Source: Marimonas lutisalis (GTDB lineage Bacteria > Pseudomonadota > Alphaproteobacteria > Rhodobacterales > Rhodobacteraceae). Taken from it: a DNA stretch of 64,000 bases. Position numbers and translations under genes: made by a program. The notes under the pieces were generated by a model. That model was given only the letters and a program-made list of their open reading frames with translations, was not told the origin of the DNA and did not search any database. Where the stretch lies: assembly GCF_005434965.1 (NCBI RefSeq), contig NZ_SKCI01000001.1, positions 319,370 to 383,369 of the forward strand, in the 5' to 3' direction. Below, piece by piece: positions 26,720 through 35,097 of the stretch (its first letter is position 1; each line of letters starts with the position of its first letter).

Positions 26720-27670
26720 ATGAAACGAAGTGCATTTGTCGCCGGCGTGGCCGGTCTTGTCGCGTTGCTGGGCACCAGCGTCGGGGCGCAGGATTGCGAT
26801 CATTCGAAATGGGGGGAAGGTGATGAGCTGGGATCGGCCAACCTGGTGACGCCCGAGAGGACGCTGGCCGCTGCGAAGCTGATCAAGCAGGGCAAGTCGA
26901 TGCCGCTGGGCATCGTGATCGACTCGAGCACGCCGGCCTTCGCGCCGCGCTCGCTGAACCTGCAGGTGGTGCAGCCGAACCAGCAGGGCGGCCAGAAGCT
27001 GACCCAGTTCGGATATCCGGGCAACTATAACGATGACATCCTGCAGACCTGGGTGGGCATCGGCAGCCAGATCGACGGGTTGGGGCACCTGGGCGAAAAG
27101 GGGTATTACTATAATTGCCATGATGAGAAGGAAATCTCGGCCATCACCGGGCTGACAAAGCTGGGTGTGCACAACATCCCGCCACTGGTGGGCCGCGCGG
27201 TGATCCTGGACATGGCCAAGCATGCCGGTAAGGATTTCCTGGTTGCGGGGGACCATTTCGGCGAAGATGAGATCAAGGCCGCCGCCGAGGCGCAGGGCGT
27301 GAGTATCGGCGAGGGCGATATCGTGCTCTTCCACACCGGCTGGACCGAGAACATGCTGGAGGCCGAGCCGCAGGCCTGGGTGTCGGGCGAGCCGGGCATC
27401 AGCGTGAGCGGGTCACGCTACCTGGCCAGCCTGGGGGTGATGGCGGTGGGCGCCGATACTTGGGGGATCGAGCCGATTCCGCCGGCACCGGGGGACGGGG
27501 CGTTTTATGGCCACGTGGTGCTGCTCAAGGAAAACGGCATCTATATCCTGGAGACGATGAACACCGGGCCGGTGCTGCGCGAAGGGGTGAACGAGTTCAT
27601 GTTCGTGTTGGGCCAGGCGCGTATCCGCGGCACGGTGCAGATGATCATCAACCCGGTGGCGCTTTACTGA
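26720..27670 (+). CDS. Secreted cyclase-family (kynurenine formamidase-like) metal hydrolase
   Basis: The 316-residue protein has a signal peptide (MKRSAFVAGVAGLVALLGTSVGA, then QDC). The mature domain resembles the cyclase family: GSQIDGLGHLG (about 118-128) corresponds to the metal site, and HFGEDE and FHTGWTENM are later family blocks. The usual first His of the HxGTHxDxPxH motif is not present, as in a subgroup with GTQ/GSQ. The substrate is unknown. ATG 26720 follows AGGGAGG; the open frame extends upstream to 26603 but lacks support there. It stands alone, with a strong terminator. Confidence 0.8.
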   Translation: MKRSAFVAGVAGLVALLGTSVGAQDCDHSKWGEGDELGSANLVTPERTLAAAKLIKQGKSMPLGIVIDSSTPAFAPRSLNLQVVQPNQQGGQKLTQFGYPGNYNDDILQTWVGIGSQIDGLGHLGEKGYYYNCHDEKEISAITGLTKLGVHNIPPLVGRAVILDMAKHAGKDFLVAGDHFGEDEIKAAAEAQGVSIGEGDIVLFHTGWTENMLEAEPQAWVSGEPGISVSGSRYLASLGVMAVGADTWGIEPIPPAPGDGAFYGHVVLLKENGIYILETMNTGPVLREGVNEFMFVLGQARIRGTVQMIINPVALY

Positions 27671-27691
27671 TCGCGGCCGGTCCGAAAACGG

Positions 27692-27721
27692 AAAGGGCGC
27701 CCGTTTGAGGCGCCCTTTTTC
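27692..27721 (+). terminator. Intrinsic terminator of the cyclase-family gene
   Basis: Stem AAAGGGCGCC / GGCGCCCTTT (27692-27701 with 27709-27718) followed by TTTTT overlapping the 3' arm, 21 bp past the stop codon and just before the convergent CoA-transferase gene. Confidence 0.9.
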
Positions 27722-27738
27722 ATGCCGGACGGGCCGGT

Positions 27739-28365
27739 TCAGACGATGTTGGCCTCGGTGGCGGCGATCACCTCTTCGCGGGTGACGCCAGGGGCCAGTT
27801 CGACGATGTGCAGGCCCTTGTGTTCCACTTCCATCACCGCGAGGTTGGTGATGATCATGTCCACGACGCCCTTGCCGGTCAGCGGCAGGGTGCATTCCTT
27901 CAGGACCTTGGTTTCACCGGCCTTGTTGGTGTGGTCCATGACCACGATCACGCGGCCGACGCCGGCGACAAGATCCATCGCGCCGCCCATGCCCTTGACC
28001 AGTTTGCCCGGGATCATCCAGTTGGCGAGATCGCCGTCCTGGCTGACCTCCATCGCGCCGAGGATCGCCATGGCGATCTTGCCGCCGCGGATCATGCCGA
28101 AGCTGGTGGCGCTGTCGAAATAGGAGGTGTGCGGCAGTTCGGTGATCGTCTGCTTGCCAGCGTTGATCAGGTCCGGGTCCTCGTCGCCCTCGACGGGGAA
28201 GGGGCCCATGCCGAGCATGCCGTTTTCCGATTGCAGGGTCACGTGTACGCCTTCGGGGATGTAGTTACTGACCAGCGTCGGGATGCCGATGCCGAGATTC
28301 ACGTACATGCCGTCTTCAAGCTCTTGCGCGGCGCGCGCGGCCATTTGGTTGCGGTCCCAGGGCAT
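27739..28365 (-). CDS. scoB: 3-oxoacid CoA-transferase subunit B
   Basis: The 208-residue subunit carries the catalytic Glu in QSENGMLG (about residue 52) and the conserved [10 protein letters not shown] and [17 protein letters not shown]. With subunit A it transfers CoA from succinyl-CoA (or acetyl-CoA) to acetoacetate or a similar oxoacid in the cytosol. ATG 28365 is preceded by AAGGAG located in the last codons of the SGNH gene. Subunit A lies 2 kb upstream in the same direction; the usual direct adjacency of A and B is interrupted by three genes that are packed without gaps. Confidence 0.93.
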   Translation of the reverse strand: MPWDRNQMAARAAQELEDGMYVNLGIGIPTLVSNYIPEGVHVTLQSENGMLGMGPFPVEGDEDPDLINAGKQTITELPHTSYFDSATSFGMIRGGKIAMAILGAMEVSQDGDLANWMIPGKLVKGMGGAMDLVAGVGRVIVVMDHTNKAGETKVLKECTLPLTGKGVVDMIITNLAVMEVEHKGLHIVELAPGVTREEVIAATEANIV

Positions 28366-28369
28366 GGTT

Positions 28370-29140
28370 CTAGCTCTCCTTCTTGGACTTGCGGCCGGTT
28401 GTGTCGAAAAGTTCCGGCCAAGTTTCTGCAAACGCCCGGAAATGTTCAAGGGCGTATTCCGGGGTCATGTGGATGTGATCCGCAGGACCCGGTGTTTTTT
28501 CGCGCGGCAGCGCCGCGGTGCGGGCCAGGCGGCGCGGGGTGAAGACGGCGCTGTCGCGCAGGTGATCGGGCTGGGGCACGATCCGGCAGGGCAGCTCGCG
28601 CGCCACGCGGGCCAGGGCATCATGCCAGAGCGGGAAGATCCGTGCGGCCTCGGGGTGGGCGGCAAGCGAGGCCATTTTCGAACTGCCCGCTTCGGCCAGA
28701 TCGGTGACCAGAGGCTGCGGCGCATAGGCGAAGCGGCCATCGTCGCGGAAATATTTCATCAGCCGCCGCGCGGCCAAGTTAACGGCATTGCCGAGATAGG
28801 CGGCAAATAGCGCGGGCGAAATGTTGCGGGATTTGCCGGTGTCCGCCCAGCCCAGTACATCGGCCGCAGCCAGAAGGGCATTGAGCCCGATCATGCCGAA
28901 GGGCTGACCCACCACGAGGATGCCGTCCTGCGCGGAAAGGTCGATCTCGGTGGGCAGGGCGGTGTTGTGTTCGCCCACGGCCGCCAGAAGCCCGGTTTCA
29001 TCATGGCGCGCCGATTTGAGATCGTGCCGGGGAAAGACGAAGAAGGACAGATCGAGCCCCGGGAAGGCCGCCTCGATCGCGGTGCGGGCCTCGACATAGG
29101 CGCCGACATGGGAATTGCCGATGATCGCCAGTTTCGTCAT
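28370..29140 (-). CDS. SGNH/GDSL-like protein in the CoA-transferase operon
   Basis: The 256-residue protein begins [15 protein letters not shown], a GNSH block resembling block I of SGNH hydrolases. It later has [19 protein letters not shown] and a C-terminal [14 protein letters not shown] containing a possible Asp-His pair. No signal peptide is seen. It overlaps the GSCFA gene by four bases (ATGA) and ends 4 bp before scoB, so it is co-expressed with both. It could be a carbohydrate or lipid acyl esterase or a methyltransferase partner; function not established. Confidence 0.7.
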   Translation of the reverse strand: MTKLAIIGNSHVGAYVEARTAIEAAFPGLDLSFFVFPRHDLKSARHDETGLLAAVGEHNTALPTEIDLSAQDGILVVGQPFGMIGLNALLAAADVLGWADTGKSRNISPALFAAYLGNAVNLAARRLMKYFRDDGRFAYAPQPLVTDLAEAGSSKMASLAAHPEAARIFPLWHDALARVARELPCRIVPQPDHLRDSAVFTPRRLARTAALPREKTPGPADHIHMTPEYALEHFRAFAETWPELFDTTGRKSKKES

Positions 29141-30210
29141 TTGCGAAACGCCTCGAGCAGAATTTCCTCGCAGGCGATTTCCTCGGCTGTCTTGGCGCTG
29201 TCGACATGGTAATTGGCCGGGGCGGTCATGGGCGCGTCGGCGCCGGCATGGGCCATGGCGAAGACGCCCAGCACGGTTTCCACGCCGTCGGGATGCGGAT
29301 CGCGGCCGTTGCGGGCGAAATAGGGCCCGCCGGCAGCAGAGGTGGTGATGATTTCGTAGGCCGGGAAATAGTCGAAATCGGGGTCGGTGGCCTGCAATTC
29401 GCCACAGGCGGCGCGCAGCACGGATTTGGAATAGCTGGTCGCGCTGCCGACATGGCCGCCGCTGGCCGTGGCGGTAAGCGGCACGGGCGATACGGTGAGC
29501 AGGATGCGCGCAGCAAGGCCGTGGGCGCGCAACAGGTCGCGGGTGGCGCGCAGATCGGCCAGAACCTCGGCTTGGGTGAAGTTGTGGAACCGCACGGTTT
29601 CGGGATCGTACCGGCCGGCGACGGTGCCGGGCGCGGTGGGCAGGGCAAGGCCCGTGGCGGTGTCGATCCAGCATTCGGTAAGGCCGAGGGTGAAGACGAC
29701 TAGCTGCGCCTGTTGCAGCACGTCGCGCAGCGCGGCGAGATGATCGGCGCGGGCCGTTTCCACCAGGTCGGGGGTGTCGAGCCCGTCGGGCTCGACCCCG
29801 GGGCGCAGCGCGTCGAAGAAACGGCCGTCACGCTCCCAGACAAGGGCGGGGCGGGGGCTGTCGGAGAGCGCGTCCTCGACCAGCTGGCGCAGCTGGCGGG
29901 CGGTGTAGATATTGCCGTAGCGCGCCGAGTAGACATCGTAACCGAATTCGCGTGCGAGGTTTGCGCCCACCAGATCAGCCATGCCTTCGCCCTGCAGCAC
30001 GTGCCAGCCCGCGCGCGAGAGCGCGCGGTGCATGTGCTGGGCAAAGCAACTGCCCGCCGTCATCAGCGGGGTCTGCGGCGTGATCGTGAACTTGGGCGCA
30101 TAAAGCGCCGCCACGGTCTCTTCGTCGGGCGTGCGCATGGCCGAGCGCCAGAACGCCGCCGCCGGCAGATCCTGATAGGGCGAGCGCCGGTCTGTCGGGC
30201 GCCGGGGCAT
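29137..30210 (-). CDS. GSCFA-domain protein
   Basis: The 357-residue protein contains the family-defining TAGSCFAQHM (about 51-60), where the Ser is the presumed nucleophile, then FTLGLTECWID and NFTQAEVLADL, and a C-terminal YHVDSAKTAEEI with a plausible Asp-His element. GSCFA proteins are SGNH-like and are commonly found near surface polysaccharide genes; their biochemical role is poorly defined. It begins 3 bp after the small helical protein gene and overlaps the next gene. It lies between the two CoA-transferase subunit genes. Confidence 0.88.
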   Translation of the reverse strand: MPRRPTDRRSPYQDLPAAAFWRSAMRTPDEETVAALYAPKFTITPQTPLMTAGSCFAQHMHRALSRAGWHVLQGEGMADLVGANLAREFGYDVYSARYGNIYTARQLRQLVEDALSDSPRPALVWERDGRFFDALRPGVEPDGLDTPDLVETARADHLAALRDVLQQAQLVVFTLGLTECWIDTATGLALPTAPGTVAGRYDPETVRFHNFTQAEVLADLRATRDLLRAHGLAARILLTVSPVPLTATASGGHVGSATSYSKSVLRAACGELQATDPDFDYFPAYEIITTSAAGGPYFARNGRDPHPDGVETVLGVFAMAHAGADAPMTAPANYHVDSAKTAEEIACEEILLEAFRK

Positions 30211-30213
30211 CGC

Positions 30214-30447
30214 CTAGCCGTCTTTCTCTTCGAGCGTTTTGGCGATGCGGCGCAGCGAGGCGGCGTTGAGCTCCGCCGCTTCGAGCTGGATCATTGCCGT
30301 GGCCATGTGAACTGTCAGCGAGGACAGCTCTTTCGAGGCTTCGATGCCGAAGGTGTCGAGCACCATGCGCTTGGCGCGGTGCACGTAATCGGCGGTGCGG
30401 CGTTCGATCAGGTCGGCGCGGCGGCTGAGCGTTTCTTCGCGGTCCAT
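30214..30447 (-). CDS. Small helical protein in the CoA-transferase operon
   Basis: The 77-residue charged protein has no membrane segment or signal and is predicted to be two long helices (MDREETLSRRADLIERR... and HMATAMIQLEAAELNAASLR). It lies 9 bp after scoA and 3 bp before the GSCFA gene on the same strand, and the codon use matches its neighbours, which is the main evidence that it is real. I do not recognise a family. Confidence 0.7.
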   Translation of the reverse strand: MDREETLSRRADLIERRTADYVHRAKRMVLDTFGIEASKELSSLTVHMATAMIQLEAAELNAASLRRIAKTLEEKDG

Positions 30448-30456
30448 CGCGGGCCC

Positions 30457-31155
30457 CTATGCCGCGGGGCGCGTGGTGCGCTGCTCGATCCGCTTTTCAT
30501 GCTCGCCCTGGATCAGCCGGTGGACATAGATGCCCGGCAGGTGGATGTGATCGGGATCAAGCTCGCCGGGCTCGACGATTTCCTCGACCTCCATCACGCA
30601 GATCCGGCCGCAGGTGGCGGCCGGCGGGTTGAAGTTGCGCGCGGCCTTGCGGAAGATCGCGTTGCCGGTGGTATCGGCCTTCCACGCCTTGACGATCGAC
30701 AGGTCGGCGAAAAGGCCCTCTTCGAGGATGTAGGTCTCGCCGTTGAAATCCTTGTGTTCCTTGCCTTCAGCGATCACCGTGCCGACGCCCGTCTTGGTGT
30801 AGAAGCCGGGGATGCCTGCGCCGCCGGCGCGCATGCGCTCGGCCAGCGTGCCCTGCGGGTTGAATTCCAGCTCCAGTTCGCCCGAGAGATATTGGCGCAT
30901 GAATTCCGCGTTTTCGCCCACGTAGGACGAGATCATCTTCTTCACCTGGCGGGTCTGCAGCAGGATGCCGATGCCGAAATCATCGACGCCCGCGTTGTTC
31001 GAGGCAAAGGTCAGGTCTTTGACGCCGCTGTCCTTGATGGCGTCGAGCAGCAGCTCGGGGATGCCACAGAGACCGAAGCCGCCCGCGGCGATCAGCATCC
31101 CGTCATGAAGGATGCCATCCAGTGCCTCGGCGGCAGATCCATAGACTTTATTCAT
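30457..31155 (-). CDS. scoA: 3-oxoacid CoA-transferase subunit A
   Basis: The 232-residue subunit has the CoA-transferase glycine-rich start [15 protein letters not shown] (about 20-34), the substrate-binding [13 protein letters not shown] and the conserved [11 protein letters not shown]-type segment ([18 protein letters not shown]). Together with ScoB it forms the active heterodimer for ketone-body or oxoacid activation. First gene of a five-gene run: scoA, small helical protein, GSCFA, SGNH-like, scoB, with gaps of 9 bp or less. A promoter should lie in the 120 bp between it and the L,D-transpeptidase gene. Confidence 0.94.
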   Translation of the reverse strand: MNKVYGSAAEALDGILHDGMLIAAGGFGLCGIPELLLDAIKDSGVKDLTFASNNAGVDDFGIGILLQTRQVKKMISSYVGENAEFMRQYLSGELELEFNPQGTLAERMRAGGAGIPGFYTKTGVGTVIAEGKEHKDFNGETYILEEGLFADLSIVKAWKADTTGNAIFRKAARNFNPPAATCGRICVMEVEEIVEPGELDPDHIHLPGIYVHRLIQGEHEKRIEQRTTRPAA

Positions 31156-31275
31156 GAAACGCTCCCATTCGATGATCGCGGTCAGATGTGACGCCCTGCC
31201 GCAGGGAAGTCAACCGGCGAGGCGTGTGCCGGACCAGCGGAGAACGTTTTTCACGGCCGCGCACCGGCCGGCGCG

Positions 31276-31854
31276 TCAGATCAGGCGGACCTGGGTGCCG
31301 ACCGGGCAGATCTCGAACAGTTGGGCGATGTTTTCATTGTAAAGCCCGATGCAGCCATCCGAGGACCGCCGCCCGATCTTGCGGGTGTCATGGGTGCCGT
31401 GGATGATATAGGCGGGCCAGCCGAGATACATCGCGTGGGTGCCAAGCGGGTTTTCCGGGCCGGGGCCGATGGGCTTCCAATCGGGAAAGCGTTCAAGCTG
31501 GCTGGGTGTCGGGGTCCAGGAGGGGCCGACTTTCTTGCGCACGATTTCGGTGTAGCCGCGTTTCGTCAGCTCGTCGGTCTTGGGGACCGAGGTGGGGAAG
31601 ATGCGGTAATCGCTGCCGTCGCCCGACCAGAAATGCAAAGCGCGCGATGTCGTGTCGGCCACGATGGTGGCCTTGCCCAGCGTATCGAAATGATCGCGCC
31701 AGTCCTGCGTGCGGAAGCTTGAGATGTTGTGGCGGGTCACCTCGACATTCGCGTCGGCCTCGGTAACCGCTTCGGCGCGCAGGATCGAGGGGGCGCAGAG
31801 CGCGAGACCGCCGAGGCCGAGAAGACGGCGGCGCGAGAGGGGGGAGGATGGCAT
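31276..31854 (-). CDS. L,D-transpeptidase (YkuD), exported
   Basis: The 192-residue protein has a twin-arginine-like signal (SRRRLLGLGGLALCAPSILRA) and a YkuD catalytic domain. The motif HGTHDTRKIGRRSSDGCIGL contains the catalytic Cys (about residue 168) with the preceding His. It would make 3-3 peptide cross-links or attach proteins to peptidoglycan. The start is MPSSPLSRRR at 31854, since the frame upstream to 31917 is not signal-like. The next gene downstream is scoA's promoter side on the same strand; a separate transcript is likely. Confidence 0.9.
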   Translation of the reverse strand: MPSSPLSRRRLLGLGGLALCAPSILRAEAVTEADANVEVTRHNISSFRTQDWRDHFDTLGKATIVADTTSRALHFWSGDGSDYRIFPTSVPKTDELTKRGYTEIVRKKVGPSWTPTPSQLERFPDWKPIGPGPENPLGTHAMYLGWPAYIIHGTHDTRKIGRRSSDGCIGLYNENIAQLFEICPVGTQVRLI

Positions 31855-31971
31855 GGGAAAGGCCCTTGGTTGCGAGATGTTCCGCGCACCATGCTGCAAG
31901 TGCAGCGAAGGCGCCAATCACATGTTCATGAGTTGGCATGTGATCGGCGGCGACGCGCCACCCTTGCGGGC

Positions 31972-34488
31972 TCAGCTTTTCTTGCGGCGCGTGGTCTTGC
32001 CCTTTTTCGCGGCTTTCACGTTGATCAGTTCGACCGCCATGTCCATCGTCACCGCCTGTGGGTCGGTGTCCTTGGGCAGGGTGGCGTTGACCTTTTCCCA
32101 CTTCACGTAGGGGCCATAACGGCCATCCATCACGTTCACGGGTCCGCCCTGCTCGGGATGCTCGCCCAGTTCCTTCAACGGTTTGGCCGCCGCGCTGCGG
32201 CCGCGGCCCGGATTGGCGCGTTTCTCGGCCAGAAGCTCGACTGCGCGGTTCATGCCGATCTCGAACACGTCGTTGGGATCCTTGAGGTTGGCATAGACCG
32301 GTTTGGCCTCGTCGGGCAGCTGGTGGGCGACGTAGGGCCCGTAGCGGCCGAAATTGGCGGTGATCATGCCACCTTCGGGATGTTCGCCCACTTCGCGGGG
32401 CAGGCTGAGCAGGGTCAGGGCCTTTTCGAGGTCCATGTCATCCTTCGACCAGCCCTTGGGCAGCGATGCGCGCGGCGGTTTCTTGTTTTCCGGCGTGGGT
32501 TCGCCGCGCTGGACATAGGGGCCGAAGCGGCCGGATTTGAGCCAGATCTCGTCGCCCGCATCCTCGCCCAGGAGCCGCTCGTCGCCCTCGGCGCCTTCGC
32601 CGGCGATCGGGCGGGTATAGGTGCATTCGGGATAGTTGCCGCAACCGACGAACCCGCCGGTGCGCGAAGTTTTCAGGTGCAGCCGCCCGGTGCCGCATTT
32701 CGGGCAGACACGCGGATCGGAGCCGTCTTCGCGCGGCGGGTAGAGCTGATCCGAGAGCGCCTCGTCGAGCACGTCGAGCACCTCGGTGATGCGCAACTCG
32801 GAGGTTTCGGCGATAGCGGCCGAGAAATCCTGCCAGAAGCGGTTGAGCACGTTCTTGTAATCCCGGTTGCCGGCCGAGACATCGTCGAGCTCTTCCTCGA
32901 GATGGGCGGTGAATTCATAGCCCACGTATTTGCGGAAGAAGTTGAGCAGGAAGACGGTGACGATCCGGCCCTTGTCCTCGGGGATGAGCCGGCCCTTGTC
33001 CTTGCGGACATATTCGCGGTCCTGGATCGTGGTGACGATGCTGGCATAGGTCGAAGGGCGCCCGATGCCCAGTTCTTCCATCTTCTTGACCAGCGTCGCC
33101 TCGGTGTAACGCGGCGGCGGCTGGGTGAAATGCTGTTCGGGGGTGACGCTGCGCTTGTCGGCCTTTTCGCCTTCCATCACCTGCGGCAGGCGTTTGTCGT
33201 CCTCGTCGACGACCTGGTCGTCGCGGCCTTCCTCGTAGACGCGCAGGAAACCGTCGAACAGCACCACCTGGCCCGTGGCGCGCAGTTCGACCTGGCCGTC
33301 GCGGCTGCCGATATCCACGGTGGTGCGTTCCAGCCGTGCGCTTTCCATCTGGCAGGCCAGCGTGCGTTTCCAGATCAGATCGTAGAGCTTGCGCTGATCG
33401 GCATCCCTGAGCTTCAGCGCCTCGGCATCGGCCTCCATGTTGGTGGGGCGGATGCATTCATGCGCTTCCTGCGCGTTCTTGGCCTTGTTCTTGTACATGC
33501 GCGGGCTGGAGGGCACGTATTCGGCGCCGTAGCGCGTGCCGATCGCGTCACGCGCGGCCTGCACCGCCTCGGGCGCCATGTCGATGCCATCGGTCCGCAT
33601 GTAGGTGATATGCCCGGCCTCGTAGAGGCGCTGGGCGGCGCTCATCGTCTGGCGGGCGCCCATGCCGAACTTGCGGCTGGCCTCCTGCTGGAGCGTCGAT
33701 GTCATGAAGGGCGGCGAGGGGTTGCGGCTGGCGGGCTTGGCCTCGACCGACTTTACCGTCAGGTCGCGGGAGTTGATCGCCTGCACCGCCAGTTCGGCCT
33801 GGGTTTCATTCTCGATGTCGTAGCGGTCGAGCTTCTTGCCGGCCAGAACGGTCAGCCGCGCCTCGTATTCCTGGCCGCGCGGGGTACCGAGGAGCGCCTT
33901 GACGCTCCAGTATTCGCGCGCCCTGAAGGCCTCGATCTCCATCTCGCGCTCGACGATGAGACGCAGGCAGACCGATTGCACCCGGCCGGCGCTGCGCGCG
34001 CCGGGCAGTTTGCGCCAGAGCACGGGGCTGAGATTGAAGCCCACCAGGTAATCGAGCGCGCGGCGCGCCAGGTAGGCGTCAACCAGCGGCTGGTCGATGT
34101 CGCGGGGGTTTTTCATCGCCTCGGTCACGGCGGATTTGGTGATCGCGTTGAACACGACACGCGAGACCGGCGTGTCCTTCTTCAGCGCCTTGCGCTTGCG
34201 CAGCGCCTCTTCGAGGTGCCAGCTGATCGCCTCGCCCTCGCGGTCGGGGTCGGTGGCGAGGATCAGCGCGTTGTCGTCTTTGAGCGCATCGGCGATGGCC
34301 TTGACGTGTTTGCGGCTGTCGGCGCCCACTTCCCATTTCATGTCGAAATCATGTTCGGGATCGACCGAGCCATCCTTTGGCGGCAGATCGCGCACGTGGC
34401 CATAGGACGCCAGCACGGTGTAATCCTTGCCAAGATACTTGTTGATGGTCTTGGCCTTGGCGGGGGATTCCACAACGACAACTGGCAT
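31972..34488 (-). CDS. topA: DNA topoisomerase I
   Basis: The 838-residue type IA topoisomerase has a Toprim domain (MPVVVVESPAKAKTINKYLG at the start; ATDPDREGEAI near 85-95), the catalytic Tyr in GHITYMRTDGID (about residue 295), a C4 zinc segment (CPKCGTGRLHL ... CGNYPEC, about 590-620) and several C-terminal topoisomerase repeats (GRYGPYV motifs). It ends in a basic tail, TTRRKKS. It relaxes negative supercoils. ATG 34488 has AAGGAAA upstream. Long open frames on the opposite strand of this gene are a by-product of base composition. Confidence 0.97.
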   Translation of the reverse strand: MPVVVVESPAKAKTINKYLGKDYTVLASYGHVRDLPPKDGSVDPEHDFDMKWEVGADSRKHVKAIADALKDDNALILATDPDREGEAISWHLEEALRKRKALKKDTPVSRVVFNAITKSAVTEAMKNPRDIDQPLVDAYLARRALDYLVGFNLSPVLWRKLPGARSAGRVQSVCLRLIVEREMEIEAFRAREYWSVKALLGTPRGQEYEARLTVLAGKKLDRYDIENETQAELAVQAINSRDLTVKSVEAKPASRNPSPPFMTSTLQQEASRKFGMGARQTMSAAQRLYEAGHITYMRTDGIDMAPEAVQAARDAIGTRYGAEYVPSSPRMYKNKAKNAQEAHECIRPTNMEADAEALKLRDADQRKLYDLIWKRTLACQMESARLERTTVDIGSRDGQVELRATGQVVLFDGFLRVYEEGRDDQVVDEDDKRLPQVMEGEKADKRSVTPEQHFTQPPPRYTEATLVKKMEELGIGRPSTYASIVTTIQDREYVRKDKGRLIPEDKGRIVTVFLLNFFRKYVGYEFTAHLEEELDDVSAGNRDYKNVLNRFWQDFSAAIAETSELRITEVLDVLDEALSDQLYPPREDGSDPRVCPKCGTGRLHLKTSRTGGFVGCGNYPECTYTRPIAGEGAEGDERLLGEDAGDEIWLKSGRFGPYVQRGEPTPENKKPPRASLPKGWSKDDMDLEKALTLLSLPREVGEHPEGGMITANFGRYGPYVAHQLPDEAKPVYANLKDPNDVFEIGMNRAVELLAEKRANPGRGRSAAAKPLKELGEHPEQGGPVNVMDGRYGPYVKWEKVNATLPKDTDPQAVTMDMAVELINVKAAKKGKTTRRKKS

Positions 34489-34633
34489 TGATTTCCTTTC
34501 GACTCGTCCGCGCCTCTCTGGCGGCGGAACATGGGCGGGGGATGGGGGGATTGTCAATGCGGCGTGAACCGCCCCATGATGGGCCCGCCCCCGATGCCCT
34601 TTAGGGCATGTTTTTTCTACGCAGGAGACGTTC

Positions 34634-35086
34634 ATGCGGATCATCGGTTTCATCCTGGCGCTTCTGGCCGGCAGCGCGGCGCTGGCCGATTACGTTGAGC
34701 CGGCGCGCGGCACGGCGACGCGTAAGGCGCTGATGGACGCGGTGCGGCCCCATGCGGAATGGGTACTGGGAAGGCCGGTTGAGTTCGTCGTGCAGGATCT
34801 GCGGCTGGCCGAGGGGCAGGGCCTGCCTTTCCCGGTGGCGTTTGCCAGCCTGCGCGCCCAGCGGCCCGGCGGCGGCGCGATCGACATCCGCCAGACACCG
34901 GGGTTTGCCCGGGGCGAGATCTATCCTGAGGTGATGGACGGGACCACGCTGCAAGCGCTTTACCGCAAGGTGGGCGATACCTGGGTGGCGGTGCACTGGG
35001 CGATCGGGGCCACGGATGTGTGGTATGCCGATCCGGTCTTCTGCATCGACTATTTCGCGGTGCTGCCCGAGATCTGCGCGGGCTGA
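34634..35086 (+). CDS. Small secreted protein of unknown function between topA and dprA
   Basis: The 150-residue protein has a signal peptide (MRIIGFILALLAGSAALA, cleavage before DYVEP). The mature domain is rich in aromatic residues near its end (YRKVGDTWVAVHWAIGATDVWYADPVFCIDYF) with two cysteines. Ribosome site CAGGAGAC precedes ATG 34634. It diverges from topA and converges with dprA, splitting the frequent dprA-topA pair. It resembles conserved hypothetical periplasmic proteins of roseobacters; no function can be given. Confidence 0.75.
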   Translation: MRIIGFILALLAGSAALADYVEPARGTATRKALMDAVRPHAEWVLGRPVEFVVQDLRLAEGQGLPFPVAFASLRAQRPGGGAIDIRQTPGFARGEIYPEVMDGTTLQALYRKVGDTWVAVHWAIGATDVWYADPVFCIDYFAVLPEICAG

Positions 35087-35097
35087 GGGCCCGCGCC

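Noticed and set aside
31729-34491. A 920-codon plus-strand frame antisense to topA
   Set aside because: Composition-driven shadow of topA: no ribosome site, no motif, and topA is certain on the other strand.
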